Of a DNA stretch of 64,000 nt, positions 41,083 to 48,615 are shown one piece after another. Both the position numbers and the translations under genes were made by a program. Where the stretch lies: positions 124,001 to 188,000 of the forward strand of contig NZ_JAIULG010000001.1 of assembly GCF_020169415.1 (NCBI RefSeq). Direction: 5' to 3'. This stretch comes from Tsukamurella sp. M9C. Lineage in GTDB: Bacteria; Actinomycetota; Actinomycetes; Mycobacteriales; Mycobacteriaceae. Every line of letters starts with the position of its first letter. Positions within the stretch are counted from its first letter, which is position 1. The notes below the pieces were generated by a model. It saw only the letters and a list, made by a program, of their open reading frames with translations, was not told where the DNA came from and searched no databases.

Positions 41083-42098
41083 CGTGGCGCATGCCGTCGG
41101 AGACGGCGCCCCAGGTCCGCACCTGGATGGCCTACCCCTCGGCCGGCTACTCGCTCGGCGACACCGCCGAGGAGCAGCATTCCGCCCGCACCACGTGGGC
41201 CGCGGTCGCGAACGCGGTCGTCGACTTCCAGCCCGTCACCGTCGTGGTCGATCCCGCCGAGCGCGCGGCCGCGGCCCGGTACCTGTCGAGCCGCGTCGAC
41301 GTGGTCGAGGCGCCGCTCAACGACGCCTGGATGCGCGACATCGGCCCGACCTTCGTCGTCGACGAGGCCGGCCGGCTCGGCGCCGTCGACTGGATCTTCA
41401 ACGGCTGGGGCGGCCAGTCCTGGGCGACCTGGGACCGGGACAGCCGGATCGGGAGGTTCGTCGCCGACCTCGCCGGCGCCGAGTACCTCGGGTCGGAGCT
41501 GGTGAACGAGGGCGGGGGCCTCAACGTCGACGGTGCCGGGACCGTCCTGCTGACCGAGACCGTCCAACTGGATCCGGGCCGCAATCCGGGCCTGACGAAG
41601 GCGCAGGTCGAGACCGAGATGGTGCGCACGATCGGCGCCACGCACGCCGTCTGGCTGCCCTTCGGGCTCGCCCGCGACTCCGACACCTTCGGCACCCGCG
41701 GCCACGTCGACATCGTCGCGACCATCCCGTCGCCGGGCACCGTCCTGCTGCACGACCAGCGCGACCCGTCGCACCCCGACCACGCGCGGTGCGCCGCCCT
41801 GCGGGAGACGTTCGCGGGGTCGACCGACGCCGCGGGCCGGGCCTGGGAGGTGCTCTCGGTCCCCGCCCCGACGGTGCTCCGCGACGACGATGGCTTCGTC
41901 GACTACAGCTACATCAACCACGTCGTGGTCAACGGCGCGGTGGTGGCCTGTTCGTTCGACGACCCGAACGACGCCGTGGCGGTGGAGGTCCTGGCGGCCG
42001 CCTACCCCGGCCGCGAGATCGTCACCGTCGATGCGCGGCCCCTGTTCGCACGCGGCGGCGGCATCCACTGCATTACGCAGCAGCAGCCCGCGGTCTGA
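41079..42098 (+). CDS. aguA: Agmatine deiminase
   Basis: A 339-residue guanidine-modifying enzyme (peptidylarginine-deiminase type). It contains TWMAYPS, VEAPLNDAWMRDIGPTFVVDE (~83), the NEGGGLNVDGAGTVLLTETVQLD region (~144) and the C-terminal nucleophile Cys in ARGGGIHCITQQQP (~332), followed by the usual QQQPA. His in TRGHVDIVA (~208) is the catalytic histidine. It converts agmatine to N-carbamoylputrescine and ammonia, the step before AguB. GTG is chosen for the GTGA overlap with aguB; the downstream in-frame ATG (41091) is an alternative. Confidence 0.88.
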   Translation: MTWRMPSETAPQVRTWMAYPSAGYSLGDTAEEQHSARTTWAAVANAVVDFQPVTVVVDPAERAAAARYLSSRVDVVEAPLNDAWMRDIGPTFVVDEAGRLGAVDWIFNGWGGQSWATWDRDSRIGRFVADLAGAEYLGSELVNEGGGLNVDGAGTVLLTETVQLDPGRNPGLTKAQVETEMVRTIGATHAVWLPFGLARDSDTFGTRGHVDIVATIPSPGTVLLHDQRDPSHPDHARCAALRETFAGSTDAAGRAWEVLSVPAPTVLRDDDGFVDYSYINHVVVNGAVVACSFDDPNDAVAVEVLAAAYPGREIVTVDARPLFARGGGIHCITQQQPAV

Positions 42099-42141
42099 AC
42101 CGACGCCGTTCGCGCAGTACAGTGCGGACGATGGGGAGCCG

Positions 42142-42885
42142 ATGACGGCGCTGACGGTGGCCGCGCTGGTGGTCGCCGGGTTCGGGGCCGGGCTCATCGG
42201 CTACATCACCGGGCTCGCCTCGATCGTCTCCTACCCCGCGCTGCTCGCGTTCGGCCTCTCCCCGGTCGCGGCCAACGTGACCAACACCGTCGCGATGGTG
42301 GCGGTGGGCGGCGGATCGATCGCCTCGTCGGCCTCGGAGCTCGCCAAGGACCGCGCGCAGATGCGCACGCTGGCCGTGCTCGCGATCGCGGGCGGGACCG
42401 CCGGATCCGCGCTGCTCCTCCTCGCGCCGGGGAGCACCTTCGAGCGGGTGGTGCCGGCGCTCATCGCGATCGCGGCGATCGCGATCCTGCTGCAGCCGCA
42501 CCTCCACGAGCGCCCCGCGGTGCAGCGGCTCGCGCGGTTCTACCCGGTCGGCGTCTTCCTGGTCGCCGTGTACGGCGGCTACTTCGGCGCGGGCGCCGGC
42601 GTGATGATCCTGGCGCTCACGCTGCTGGCCACGTCCGAACCCCTGTGGCGCGCAGCGATGCTCAAGAGCTACGCCCTCGGCCTCGCGAACCTCGCGGCGG
42701 CCCTCGGCTTCGCGGTGTTCGGGCCCGTGCACTGGCCCGCGGCGATCGCGATGGCGATCGGCGGCTTCGCCGGCGGCTGGTGCGGCCCGCCCGTCGTGGC
42801 GCGGATCGACGCCGGGAAGCTGCGCGTCGCGGTCGCGATCTGCGGCCTCGGCCTCGCGGCCTGGCTCGCCCGCGTGTGGTTCTAG
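42142..42885 (+). CDS. TSUP-family permease (TauE/SafE)
   Basis: A 247-residue protein with about eight membrane helices. It has the TauE/SafE repeats: an N-terminal GFGAGLIGYITGLASIVSYPALLAFGLSPVAANVTNTVAM and a second-half YGGYFGAGAGVMILALTLL with the GGYFGAGxG motif. Family members export sulfite, sulfoacetate or other small anions. It follows aguA after 43 nt and may share its transcript, perhaps exporting an acid by-product, though the link is positional. Its TAG stop lies in a CTAG shared with the stop of the convergent TetR gene. Confidence 0.82.
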   Translation: MTALTVAALVVAGFGAGLIGYITGLASIVSYPALLAFGLSPVAANVTNTVAMVAVGGGSIASSASELAKDRAQMRTLAVLAIAGGTAGSALLLLAPGSTFERVVPALIAIAAIAILLQPHLHERPAVQRLARFYPVGVFLVAVYGGYFGAGAGVMILALTLLATSEPLWRAAMLKSYALGLANLAAALGFAVFGPVHWPAAIAMAIGGFAGGWCGPPVVARIDAGKLRVAVAICGLGLAAWLARVWF

Positions 42886-43511
42886 GTGCGGCCCTCAGCG
42901 GGGGCGACGATGCCGAGTCCGCGGCCGAGGGTCCGGGCGGCGAACGCCACGGCCTCGTCCCAGCCCACGTCCAGGAACTCCCGGCGCTCCGTCGTGTAGT
43001 GGTTCGCGAGGCCGGTGACCTCCGACCACAGCACGGCCATCGCAGGGCGCAGGTCGCCCTCGTACCCCGCACGGACGAGGGCCTCGCCCAGCGCGCCGAT
43101 GAGGCCGGCCGTCGCGTCCCGGAGGCCCTGCTCCACGGCGGGCTGCAACGCGTCCGCGGTCTCGACCAGCGCGAGCGCGTCGAACTGCCTGCCGAAGACG
43201 GGATAGCCGTCGCGGTACTCGTTCGCCGCCGCCGTGAACACCTCGACGAAGTCGGACGCCTCCTCGAGCCGAGGGCGCAGCCGCTCCGTCATCCGCAGCA
43301 CGTGCTCGGCGAAGACCCCGATGAAGAGGTTCTCCTTGGTCGCGAAATAGGTGTAGACGGTGCCGAGCGAGATCCCGGCGCCGTCCGCGACGTCCCGCAT
43401 GCGGAGGGCGGCGTATCCGCCGCTGCGCAGGAGCTCCTCGCCGGCGCGGAGGATGTCGATCCGGCGCTGGTCGCGGTCGCCCCACTGCGTGGCGGGCCTG
43501 CTCCTGTTCAC
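42882..43511 (-). CDS. TetR-family regulator, last gene of the SDR-ligase-MBL operon
   Basis: A 209-residue TetR protein: RRIDILRAGEELLRSGGYAALRMRDVADGAGISLGTVYTYFATKENLFIGVFAEH forms the DNA-binding domain, followed by an all-helical ligand domain. GTG 43511 overlaps the upstream metallo-hydrolase stop by 4 nt (GTGA), so it is the terminal gene of the operon beginning at 48252. The tandem CTGAAC-N3-GTTCAG sites before that operon are the obvious target, making this a negative-feedback regulator. The ligand is probably the operon's lipid or acyl substrate. Confidence 0.86.
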   Translation of the reverse strand: MNRSRPATQWGDRDQRRIDILRAGEELLRSGGYAALRMRDVADGAGISLGTVYTYFATKENLFIGVFAEHVLRMTERLRPRLEEASDFVEVFTAAANEYRDGYPVFGRQFDALALVETADALQPAVEQGLRDATAGLIGALGEALVRAGYEGDLRPAMAVLWSEVTGLANHYTTERREFLDVGWDEAVAFAARTLGRGLGIVAPAEGRT

Positions 43512-44308
43512 CCCTCGATACTGCCTCGCGCCGCCGCGTCGTACATCACCGGATCGTGCGCGCACAGCAGTCGGACGGATCCGGCACCGTCGCCGAAGGT
43601 CTCCGCGAGCCGGTCCCGGGTGGCCCGGGCCTCCCGTCGTCGGGTGGCGGAGACGAACTGGCCGGCGCGCAGCGCGGCGGGCACGGGCCCGCCGAGAACG
43701 GCTGCGCGGTGGTAGAAGGCGTCGCCGCAGTGCAGGATCCAGCCGTCGCCGGATCGCACCGCGATCCCCGCGTGGCCCGGCGTGTGGCCGGGCAGCGGTA
43801 CCAGGAGCGCGTCGTCGCCCAACGGCGTCAGCCGCGCCGCCGCGAAACCGAACCAGTCCTCGCGGAAGTCGTCGTACGCCGCCACAGCGGGTTCGGGCGA
43901 ATGCCGCCAGGGCCGGTACCGCACGGCGGCCGGAAGGCCGCGGGCCCCGCGCGCCGACCGCAGCTCCGTCGCGGTGGCGTGGACGGTCGCGCCGGGGAAG
44001 TCGTCGATCCCGCCCGTGTGATCGGAGTCGAGGTGCGTGGCGACGATGTGCGTGACGTCGGCGCGGACGAAACCGAGCGCCTCCACCTGGGCGGCGGCGG
44101 TCTCGGCGGCGGCGAAGTCGGGCCTGATCACCCGCGCGAGGCCGCCGCCCAGCCTGGCCGCGGGCGCCGCGATGTCGGCCAGCCCGATTCCGGCGTCGAC
44201 GAGGACGAGCCCCGCGTCGGTCTCGAGGAGCAGGACGTGGCAGACCATGGGCGGGGCGCCGACGGGCCGGAGCGTGCCGCAGTTGAGGTGGTGCACCCGG
44301 TCGATCAC
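43508..44308 (-). CDS. Metallo-beta-lactamase-fold hydrolase with HxDxDH motif
   Basis: A 266-residue MBL protein: LLLETDAGLVLVDAGIGLAD, the metal motif ATHLDSDHTGG (H-L-D-S-D-H, the second His of HxHxDH being Asp), PLPGHTPGHAGIAV, ILHCGDAFYH and a C-terminal LLCAHDP. This HxDxDH version is seen in a subgroup of lactonase-like proteins. GTG 44308 overlaps the dienelactone hydrolase stop by 4 nt and the TetR start by 4 nt. It may open a lactone or thioester made by the neighbouring ligase and SDR. The substrate is unknown. Confidence 0.8.
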   Translation of the reverse strand: MIDRVHHLNCGTLRPVGAPPMVCHVLLLETDAGLVLVDAGIGLADIAAPAARLGGGLARVIRPDFAAAETAAAQVEALGFVRADVTHIVATHLDSDHTGGIDDFPGATVHATATELRSARGARGLPAAVRYRPWRHSPEPAVAAYDDFREDWFGFAAARLTPLGDDALLVPLPGHTPGHAGIAVRSGDGWILHCGDAFYHRAAVLGGPVPAALRAGQFVSATRRREARATRDRLAETFGDGAGSVRLLCAHDPVMYDAAARGSIEG

Positions 44309-45030
44309 GCGGCGCCCCCGTCCGCGAAACGCGCCGCGAAGAACGCGAAGACGCGGGACCAGGCGTCGGCCGAGGCGGCCTCGTCGTACCCGAGGCCCAT
44401 GACCCGAAGCACCGCGTCGGGCGCCGAGTCGATCCGGTTGGCGAAGCTGTGGCCCACGCCGGGATAGGTCTTGAGGTCGGACGGGACGCCGTGCCGGTCG
44501 AGGACGCGCCGCAGGCGCCGCTCGCCGAACGGGAGGAACGGGTCCCGGGCGCCGAAGGATCCGACCACGGGGCAGGTGTCCGCCGTGACGGCCCGAAAGG
44601 TGGTCAGACTCCCGTAGAACGGGGCCGCCGCGACGTACCGGTCGTCGCCCTCGAGCAGGGCGAAGCCGCCGCCCATGCAGAAGCCGGTGATCGCGACCTC
44701 GCCGGTCGACAGCGGGTAGGCGGCCAGGGCGCCGCGAGCGGTCTCCAGCACCGCGAACGCGGGTCCCTTGCCCGTGCCGAGCGAGCGCATCGTGGAGACG
44801 ATGCAACCCAGGCGATTCGGCCCCGCGGTGAACAGCAGCGGTGCCATCGCGAGGTAGCCCGCGTCGGCCACGATGCGGAGGTTCCGCTCGATGTCGGGTT
44901 CCGCGCCCGTGATGTCGTGCACGAGGAGCACGGAGGGGCGCGGGCCGCCCGGCGCGGACGGTCGCGCGAGGAGCGCCTCGAAGGGTGCGGGTTCGGCGTC
45001 GATCGTGACGCGCTCGATGGTGACGGTCAT
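44305..45030 (-). CDS. Dienelactone hydrolase-family protein
   Basis: A 241-residue alpha/beta hydrolase. The DLH triad is Cys in AITGFCMGGGFALLEG (~118), Asp in SFGARDPFLPFGE (~163) and His in PGVGHSFANRID (~196). An early VLLVHDITGAEPDIERNLR supports the family. DLH proteins hydrolyse lactones such as dienelactone, but many paralogues are general carboxylesterases. It sits between two metallo-beta-lactamase-fold genes in a chain of 4-nt overlaps, so all three hydrolases likely process related ester or lactone intermediates. Confidence 0.84.
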   Translation of the reverse strand: MTVTIERVTIDAEPAPFEALLARPSAPGGPRPSVLLVHDITGAEPDIERNLRIVADAGYLAMAPLLFTAGPNRLGCIVSTMRSLGTGKGPAFAVLETARGALAAYPLSTGEVAITGFCMGGGFALLEGDDRYVAAAPFYGSLTTFRAVTADTCPVVGSFGARDPFLPFGERRLRRVLDRHGVPSDLKTYPGVGHSFANRIDSAPDAVLRVMGLGYDEAASADAWSRVFAFFAARFADGGAA

Positions 45031-45806
45031 CGGGGACTCCGTTCGGTGGCCTCCGCGACGGCGAGCGGGAGGCGGGGCGGGTATCGGTGCGACGAGACGG
45101 TGTGGACGTCGTCGCGGGCGGCGAGGAGCCGCAACGTCTCCCGGGTGGTCGCCTGGAGGTCCGGTGCGGCCATGGAGATCCTCTCGTACTGGGCGAGCGG
45201 GAACGCGGCGGGCGCGCCGGTGCGGGGGTCGCCGTAGCCGGCGTCGCCCGTGTGCAGGAGCCAGGCGTCGCCGTGGCGCACCGCCACGCCGCAGTGCCCG
45301 ACGGTGTGCCCGGGGAGCGGGACGAGGACCACGTCGTCGGTGATCCACGAGCAGCCGCCGACGCCGAGCCACTCGCCCGTCCCTGCGTGCGGGCGCCACC
45401 GCGGGCCGTGCGCGAAGAACCGGGAGCGGTACGAGATCCGCGCGCGCAGCGAGCCGGACCGGGAGGTCTCGAGCTCCGTCGCGGCGACGTGCACGGCGGC
45501 GTCGGGGAAGTCCACGATCCCGGCGGCGTGCTCGCTGTGCAGGTGCGTGAGCACGATGTCGGTGAGGTCCTCGCGCCGCAGCCCGATCGACTCCAGGCGG
45601 TGCAGCAGAGACGCTTCGGGGCGGTGCGGCAGCCGCAGGAAGAAGCGCTCGAAGCCGATCAGCGTCGGATCCTCGAAGACCGAGGCCGGGAAGCCGGCGT
45701 CGACGGCGAGCACGCGGTCACCGTCGACCACGACGAGCGCGAGGGTCGGCACCTCCCCGCCGCCCAGGGGGCGCAGCGGCGCCACGTCGAACAGGTGGAC
45801 CGTCAT
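45027..45806 (-). CDS. Metallo-beta-lactamase-fold hydrolase with HLHSEH motif
   Basis: A 259-residue MBL protein: LALVVVDGDRVLAVDAGFPASVF, the motif VLTHLHSEHAAGIVDFPDA (HxHxEH, Asp replaced by Glu), VPLPGHTVGHCGVAV, LLHTGDAGYGDPR and a C-terminal VSSHRYPPR. The remaining ligands (His in GHTVGH, Asp in HTGDAGY) are in place. It is a paralogue of the protein at 43508, with a different deviation from the standard metal motif. It overlaps both neighbours by 4 nt. A lactonase or esterase role is plausible; no substrate can be named. Confidence 0.8.
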   Translation of the reverse strand: MTVHLFDVAPLRPLGGGEVPTLALVVVDGDRVLAVDAGFPASVFEDPTLIGFERFFLRLPHRPEASLLHRLESIGLRREDLTDIVLTHLHSEHAAGIVDFPDAAVHVAATELETSRSGSLRARISYRSRFFAHGPRWRPHAGTGEWLGVGGCSWITDDVVLVPLPGHTVGHCGVAVRHGDAWLLHTGDAGYGDPRTGAPAAFPLAQYERISMAAPDLQATTRETLRLLAARDDVHTVSSHRYPPRLPLAVAEATERSPR

Positions 45807-47371
45807 CGGGCTGCCCCCTCGGATTCCAGGGTCGCGAGCAGGGCCGCGGCCGCGCGCCGGTCGACCTTGCCCGCGGCGTTGCGGGGGACCGCCGCGACGA
45901 AGTGGATGTCGCGGGGCTGCTCGAACCGGGACAGGTATCCGCGCAGGTAGTCGCGGAGCGCCTCCCCGGTCGGCCGAGCAGGATCCGCCGCCTCCACGAG
46001 CGCGACGAGGCGCTGGCCGTACTGCGCGTCGGCGACGCCCAGGGCGCAGGAGTCCGCGACGCCGGCGTGCGCCGCGAGGGCGTTCTCGACGGCGCGCGGG
46101 TAGACGTTCTCGCCGCCGCTGACGATCATGTCGTCGTCGCGGCCCGCCACGTGCAGCAATCCGTGCCGGTCGAGGTGGCCGAGATCGCCGGTCGCGATCA
46201 GCGCGCCCACGCGGGCCTTGTCGGGGCCGCCCGTGTACCGGCCGACGGCCGGGCGGCCGCCGACGAAGATCCGGCCCGTGATCCCGGTGGGGACGGGCGC
46301 ACCGTCGTCGTCGAGGACCCGGACGGTGGCCCCCGCAACCGGCCGGCCGACGGTGCCCGGGGCGCGCAGCAGGTCGTCGGGCGTGGCGAGGGTCGCGAGC
46401 GCGACCTCGGAGGAGCCGTAGCCGTTGAACAGGACGTCGCCGAAGCGGGCGGTGAACCGGTCCGCGAGCGCGGGGAGCAGCGCGGAACCGCCGCTCAGCA
46501 CGACCGGCGGAACGCTCTCGGGCGGTGCGGCTTCGAGGATGCGGGCGAGCATCGCGGGGACCACCATCAGGGCGTCGGCGCGGTGCGTCGCCGCCCGGTC
46601 CAGCGCGACCGTTGGATCGAAGCGCGACTGCGTGATGACGGTGCCGCCCAGGCCCAGCGTGAGGGCGAGCGCGGCGAGGCCGAAGGCGTGGAAGAAGGGC
46701 ACCGCCACCGCGGTCCGGTAGCCGACGTGCGCGCCGGTGCGGGCGATGACGCTCGCGGTCATGCCGAGCAGGGTCGACGGTGCCGGATCGCGCGGCACGC
46801 CGCGCGGAGTGCCGGTCGTCCCGGACGTGAGCAGGATGAGTCGCGCCTCGCGCGGGGCGGGGTCGACGGTGCCCCAGCGGTCGCGCAGGGCGGACGAGGC
46901 GATCGTGGTCTCGGGGATCTCGCCCAGGGCGGGGACGAACTCCTCGTCGGCGATCACGAGCCGCACGGCGTGGCCCTCGAGCGACGCGGCGAGGGCGCGG
47001 CCGCGGAAGTCGGTGTTGAGCAGCAGGACGTCGGCGCCGAGGGACGCCGTCGCGAGGAGGGCGACGACGAAGCGTCGGCCGTTGCGGCACAGGACGCCGA
47101 CCGTCTCCCCGGGTGCGACGCCGTGGCTCCGGTGCAGAGCGGTCGCCGCGGCCCCGACCTCGGCGAGGAGGTCCCCGTAGGTGAGGGCGCCCTCGTCGAC
47201 GACGAGCGCGATCCGACCGGGCGCGCGCGCCGCGGCGAAGCGGAGCAGGGTGACGAATCCGGGTGCACCGGAGCCGAGCCCGCGGGCGACGGCGGGCCAC
47301 CGGTGGGGCGGCGGCGGAACCAGCAGGCCGGAACCCAGCGCCGCGCGGACGATCTCGGGGACGGCGCTCAT
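45803..47371 (-). CDS. Acyl-CoA synthetase/AMP-dependent ligase
   Basis: A 522-residue ANL-superfamily enzyme. Motifs are LILLTSGTTGTPRGVPR (~177; the usual PKG lysine is Arg), VPFFHAFGLAALALTLGLGG, FNGYGSSEVALATLATP (~323), ATGDLGHLDRHGLLHVAGRDDDMIVSGGENVYP (~410) and the catalytic lysine in VPRNAAGKVDRR (~505). It activates a carboxylic acid, probably fatty or alicyclic, to acyl-AMP and acyl-CoA. Position after the SDR gene with 4-nt overlaps indicates that SDR and ligase act on the same substrate. Chain length cannot be predicted. Confidence 0.87.
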   Translation of the reverse strand: MSAVPEIVRAALGSGLLVPPPPHRWPAVARGLGSGAPGFVTLLRFAAARAPGRIALVVDEGALTYGDLLAEVGAAATALHRSHGVAPGETVGVLCRNGRRFVVALLATASLGADVLLLNTDFRGRALAASLEGHAVRLVIADEEFVPALGEIPETTIASSALRDRWGTVDPAPREARLILLTSGTTGTPRGVPRDPAPSTLLGMTASVIARTGAHVGYRTAVAVPFFHAFGLAALALTLGLGGTVITQSRFDPTVALDRAATHRADALMVVPAMLARILEAAPPESVPPVVLSGGSALLPALADRFTARFGDVLFNGYGSSEVALATLATPDDLLRAPGTVGRPVAGATVRVLDDDGAPVPTGITGRIFVGGRPAVGRYTGGPDKARVGALIATGDLGHLDRHGLLHVAGRDDDMIVSGGENVYPRAVENALAAHAGVADSCALGVADAQYGQRLVALVEAADPARPTGEALRDYLRGYLSRFEQPRDIHFVAAVPRNAAGKVDRRAAAALLATLESEGAAR

Positions 47372-48252
47372 CGGAGCGCCTCCGCGTTCGCACGGGCCGA
47401 GGGCGAGTCCTCGCCGAACCGGAAGGCCAGCGTGTAGGCGGCGGAGAAGGCGCCGCCCGCGACCGTGGAGGCAACATCGAGCGGCCACGACCACCACGGT
47501 GCCAGCGAGCGCGGGCCGTCGACCACGGCGGCGGCCACGATCTGCGCGGCGTGCTCCGGGTGGAGGCCGGGGAGCCGGCGCATGCTGGGCGTCGGCGCGC
47601 TCATCCGGGTGTGGATCAGCGCCATGTAGATCGACGTCGTGCTGATGTTCCGGGCCCGGAGTTCCGGTGTCACGCTGCGGAACCACGTGTCGAAGGCGCC
47701 CTTGGACGCCTGGTACGCGCCCCACCGCGGCCCGGGGTGCATGCGGACGCCGACCGTCGAGATGTTGACGATCCGCCCGCCGCCGGCCTCGGTCATCGCG
47801 GGGACGAGGCGCAGCAGGAGCCGGACGGGGCCCAGGTAGTTGATGTCGACGGTCCGCTCGAAGTCCTGCGGTCGGTCGAGCTGCAGGGTGAGCGAGCGGC
47901 GGATCGACTTGCCGGCGTTGTTGATCACGATGTCGGGCGCGCCGTGCCGGTCGAGGATCGCAGTGGCGAGGTCCTCGACCGCGCGCTGGTCCGTGAGGTC
48001 GGCCGGCAGCACGTGGGCGGTACCGCCGTCGGCCCTTATCCGGGCCGCGACCTCGTCGAGCTTGTCGGCGGTGCGCGCGACGAGCAGGACGGTGGCACCG
48101 GCGGCGGCGAACGACTCCGCCGTGGCGGCGCCGAGCCCGAAAGAGGCGCCGGTGACGAGGACGGTGCGGCCGCCGACGGCCTTCGCGAGGCGGTGCGGAT
48201 CGGTCTCCCGGCGGGGGCTGGACAGGCGCCCGAGGAGTGAGGATGCGGCCAT
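47368..48252 (-). CDS. Short-chain dehydrogenase, first gene of the ligase-MBL operon
   Basis: A 294-residue classical SDR: VLVTGASFGLGAATAESFAAAG (TGxxxGxG), IVINNAGKSIRRSL (NNAG, ~115), NISTVGVRMHPGP and YQASKGAFDTWFRSVTPELRARNI with YxxxK (~178). The C-terminal IHTRMSAPTPSM and a Trp-rich PWWSWPLDVAST helix suggest membrane association, as in mycobacterial lipid SDRs. ATG 48252 is chosen because GGAGG lies 7 nt upstream; an in-frame TTG 12 nt earlier is possible. Tandem operators lie directly upstream. Confidence 0.86.
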   Translation of the reverse strand: MAASSLLGRLSSPRRETDPHRLAKAVGGRTVLVTGASFGLGAATAESFAAAGATVLLVARTADKLDEVAARIRADGGTAHVLPADLTDQRAVEDLATAILDRHGAPDIVINNAGKSIRRSLTLQLDRPQDFERTVDINYLGPVRLLLRLVPAMTEAGGGRIVNISTVGVRMHPGPRWGAYQASKGAFDTWFRSVTPELRARNISTTSIYMALIHTRMSAPTPSMRRLPGLHPEHAAQIVAAAVVDGPRSLAPWWSWPLDVASTVAGGAFSAAYTLAFRFGEDSPSARANAEALR

Positions 48253-48265
48253 GACGGCCTCCAAT

Positions 48266-48298
48266 CTGAACGAGGTTCAGTATCTGAACTCTGTTCAG
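48266..48298. promoter_or_regulatory. Tandem TetR-type operators CTGAAC-N3-GTTCAG
   Basis: Two perfect palindromes, CTGAAC-GAG-GTTCAG (48266-48280) and CTGAAC-TCT-GTTCAG (48284-48298), are separated by TAT. Centres are 18 nt apart, so two dimers could bind nearly on the same face. They lie 14 nt before the SDR ATG, over the expected promoter or leader. The operon's own TetR gene (42882) is the probable binder. Confidence 0.8.
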
Positions 48299-48402
48299 AA
48301 TGGTGGGTCGCCGGCGCGCTGTCAAGAGGCTGCGACACGATCGGGACGGAATCGGGACCGCGCGGAGGAACGTTCGCCGCACGCGGATCGGAGGATCACG
48401 AC

Positions 48403-48612
48403 ATGATCGACTCCGATGCCGCGCCGTCGCGCGCCCGCGCGTCCCTGGTGGACCGCCTGCCCGACGAGCTGCGGATCGTGCTGCTGCTGCGGATCGTGCA
48501 GGGGCGCAGCGTCGCCGAGTGCGCCGAGGTGCTCACAATGACGGAGGGCCAGGTGCTGCTCACGCAGCACCGGGCCCTCTCCGTCCTCCGCGCCCGCCTC
48601 GGGACGCCGTGA
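48403..48612 (+). CDS. Orphan sigma-70 region 4 (ECF-like) protein
   Basis: A 69-residue protein made almost only of a sigma region 4 helix-turn-helix: LPDELRIVLLLRIVQGRSVAECAEVLTMTEGQVLLTQHRALSVLRARL. There is no region 2, so it cannot be a complete sigma factor. GGAGG 8 nt before the ATG makes it a properly translated gene rather than chance. It may be a remnant of an ECF sigma gene, or a small regulator that binds -35 DNA or anti-sigma factors. It lies between two leftward operons, ending 3 nt before the convergent monooxygenase gene. Confidence 0.72.
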   Translation: MIDSDAAPSRARASLVDRLPDELRIVLLLRIVQGRSVAECAEVLTMTEGQVLLTQHRALSVLRARLGTP

Positions 48613-48615
48613 TCG

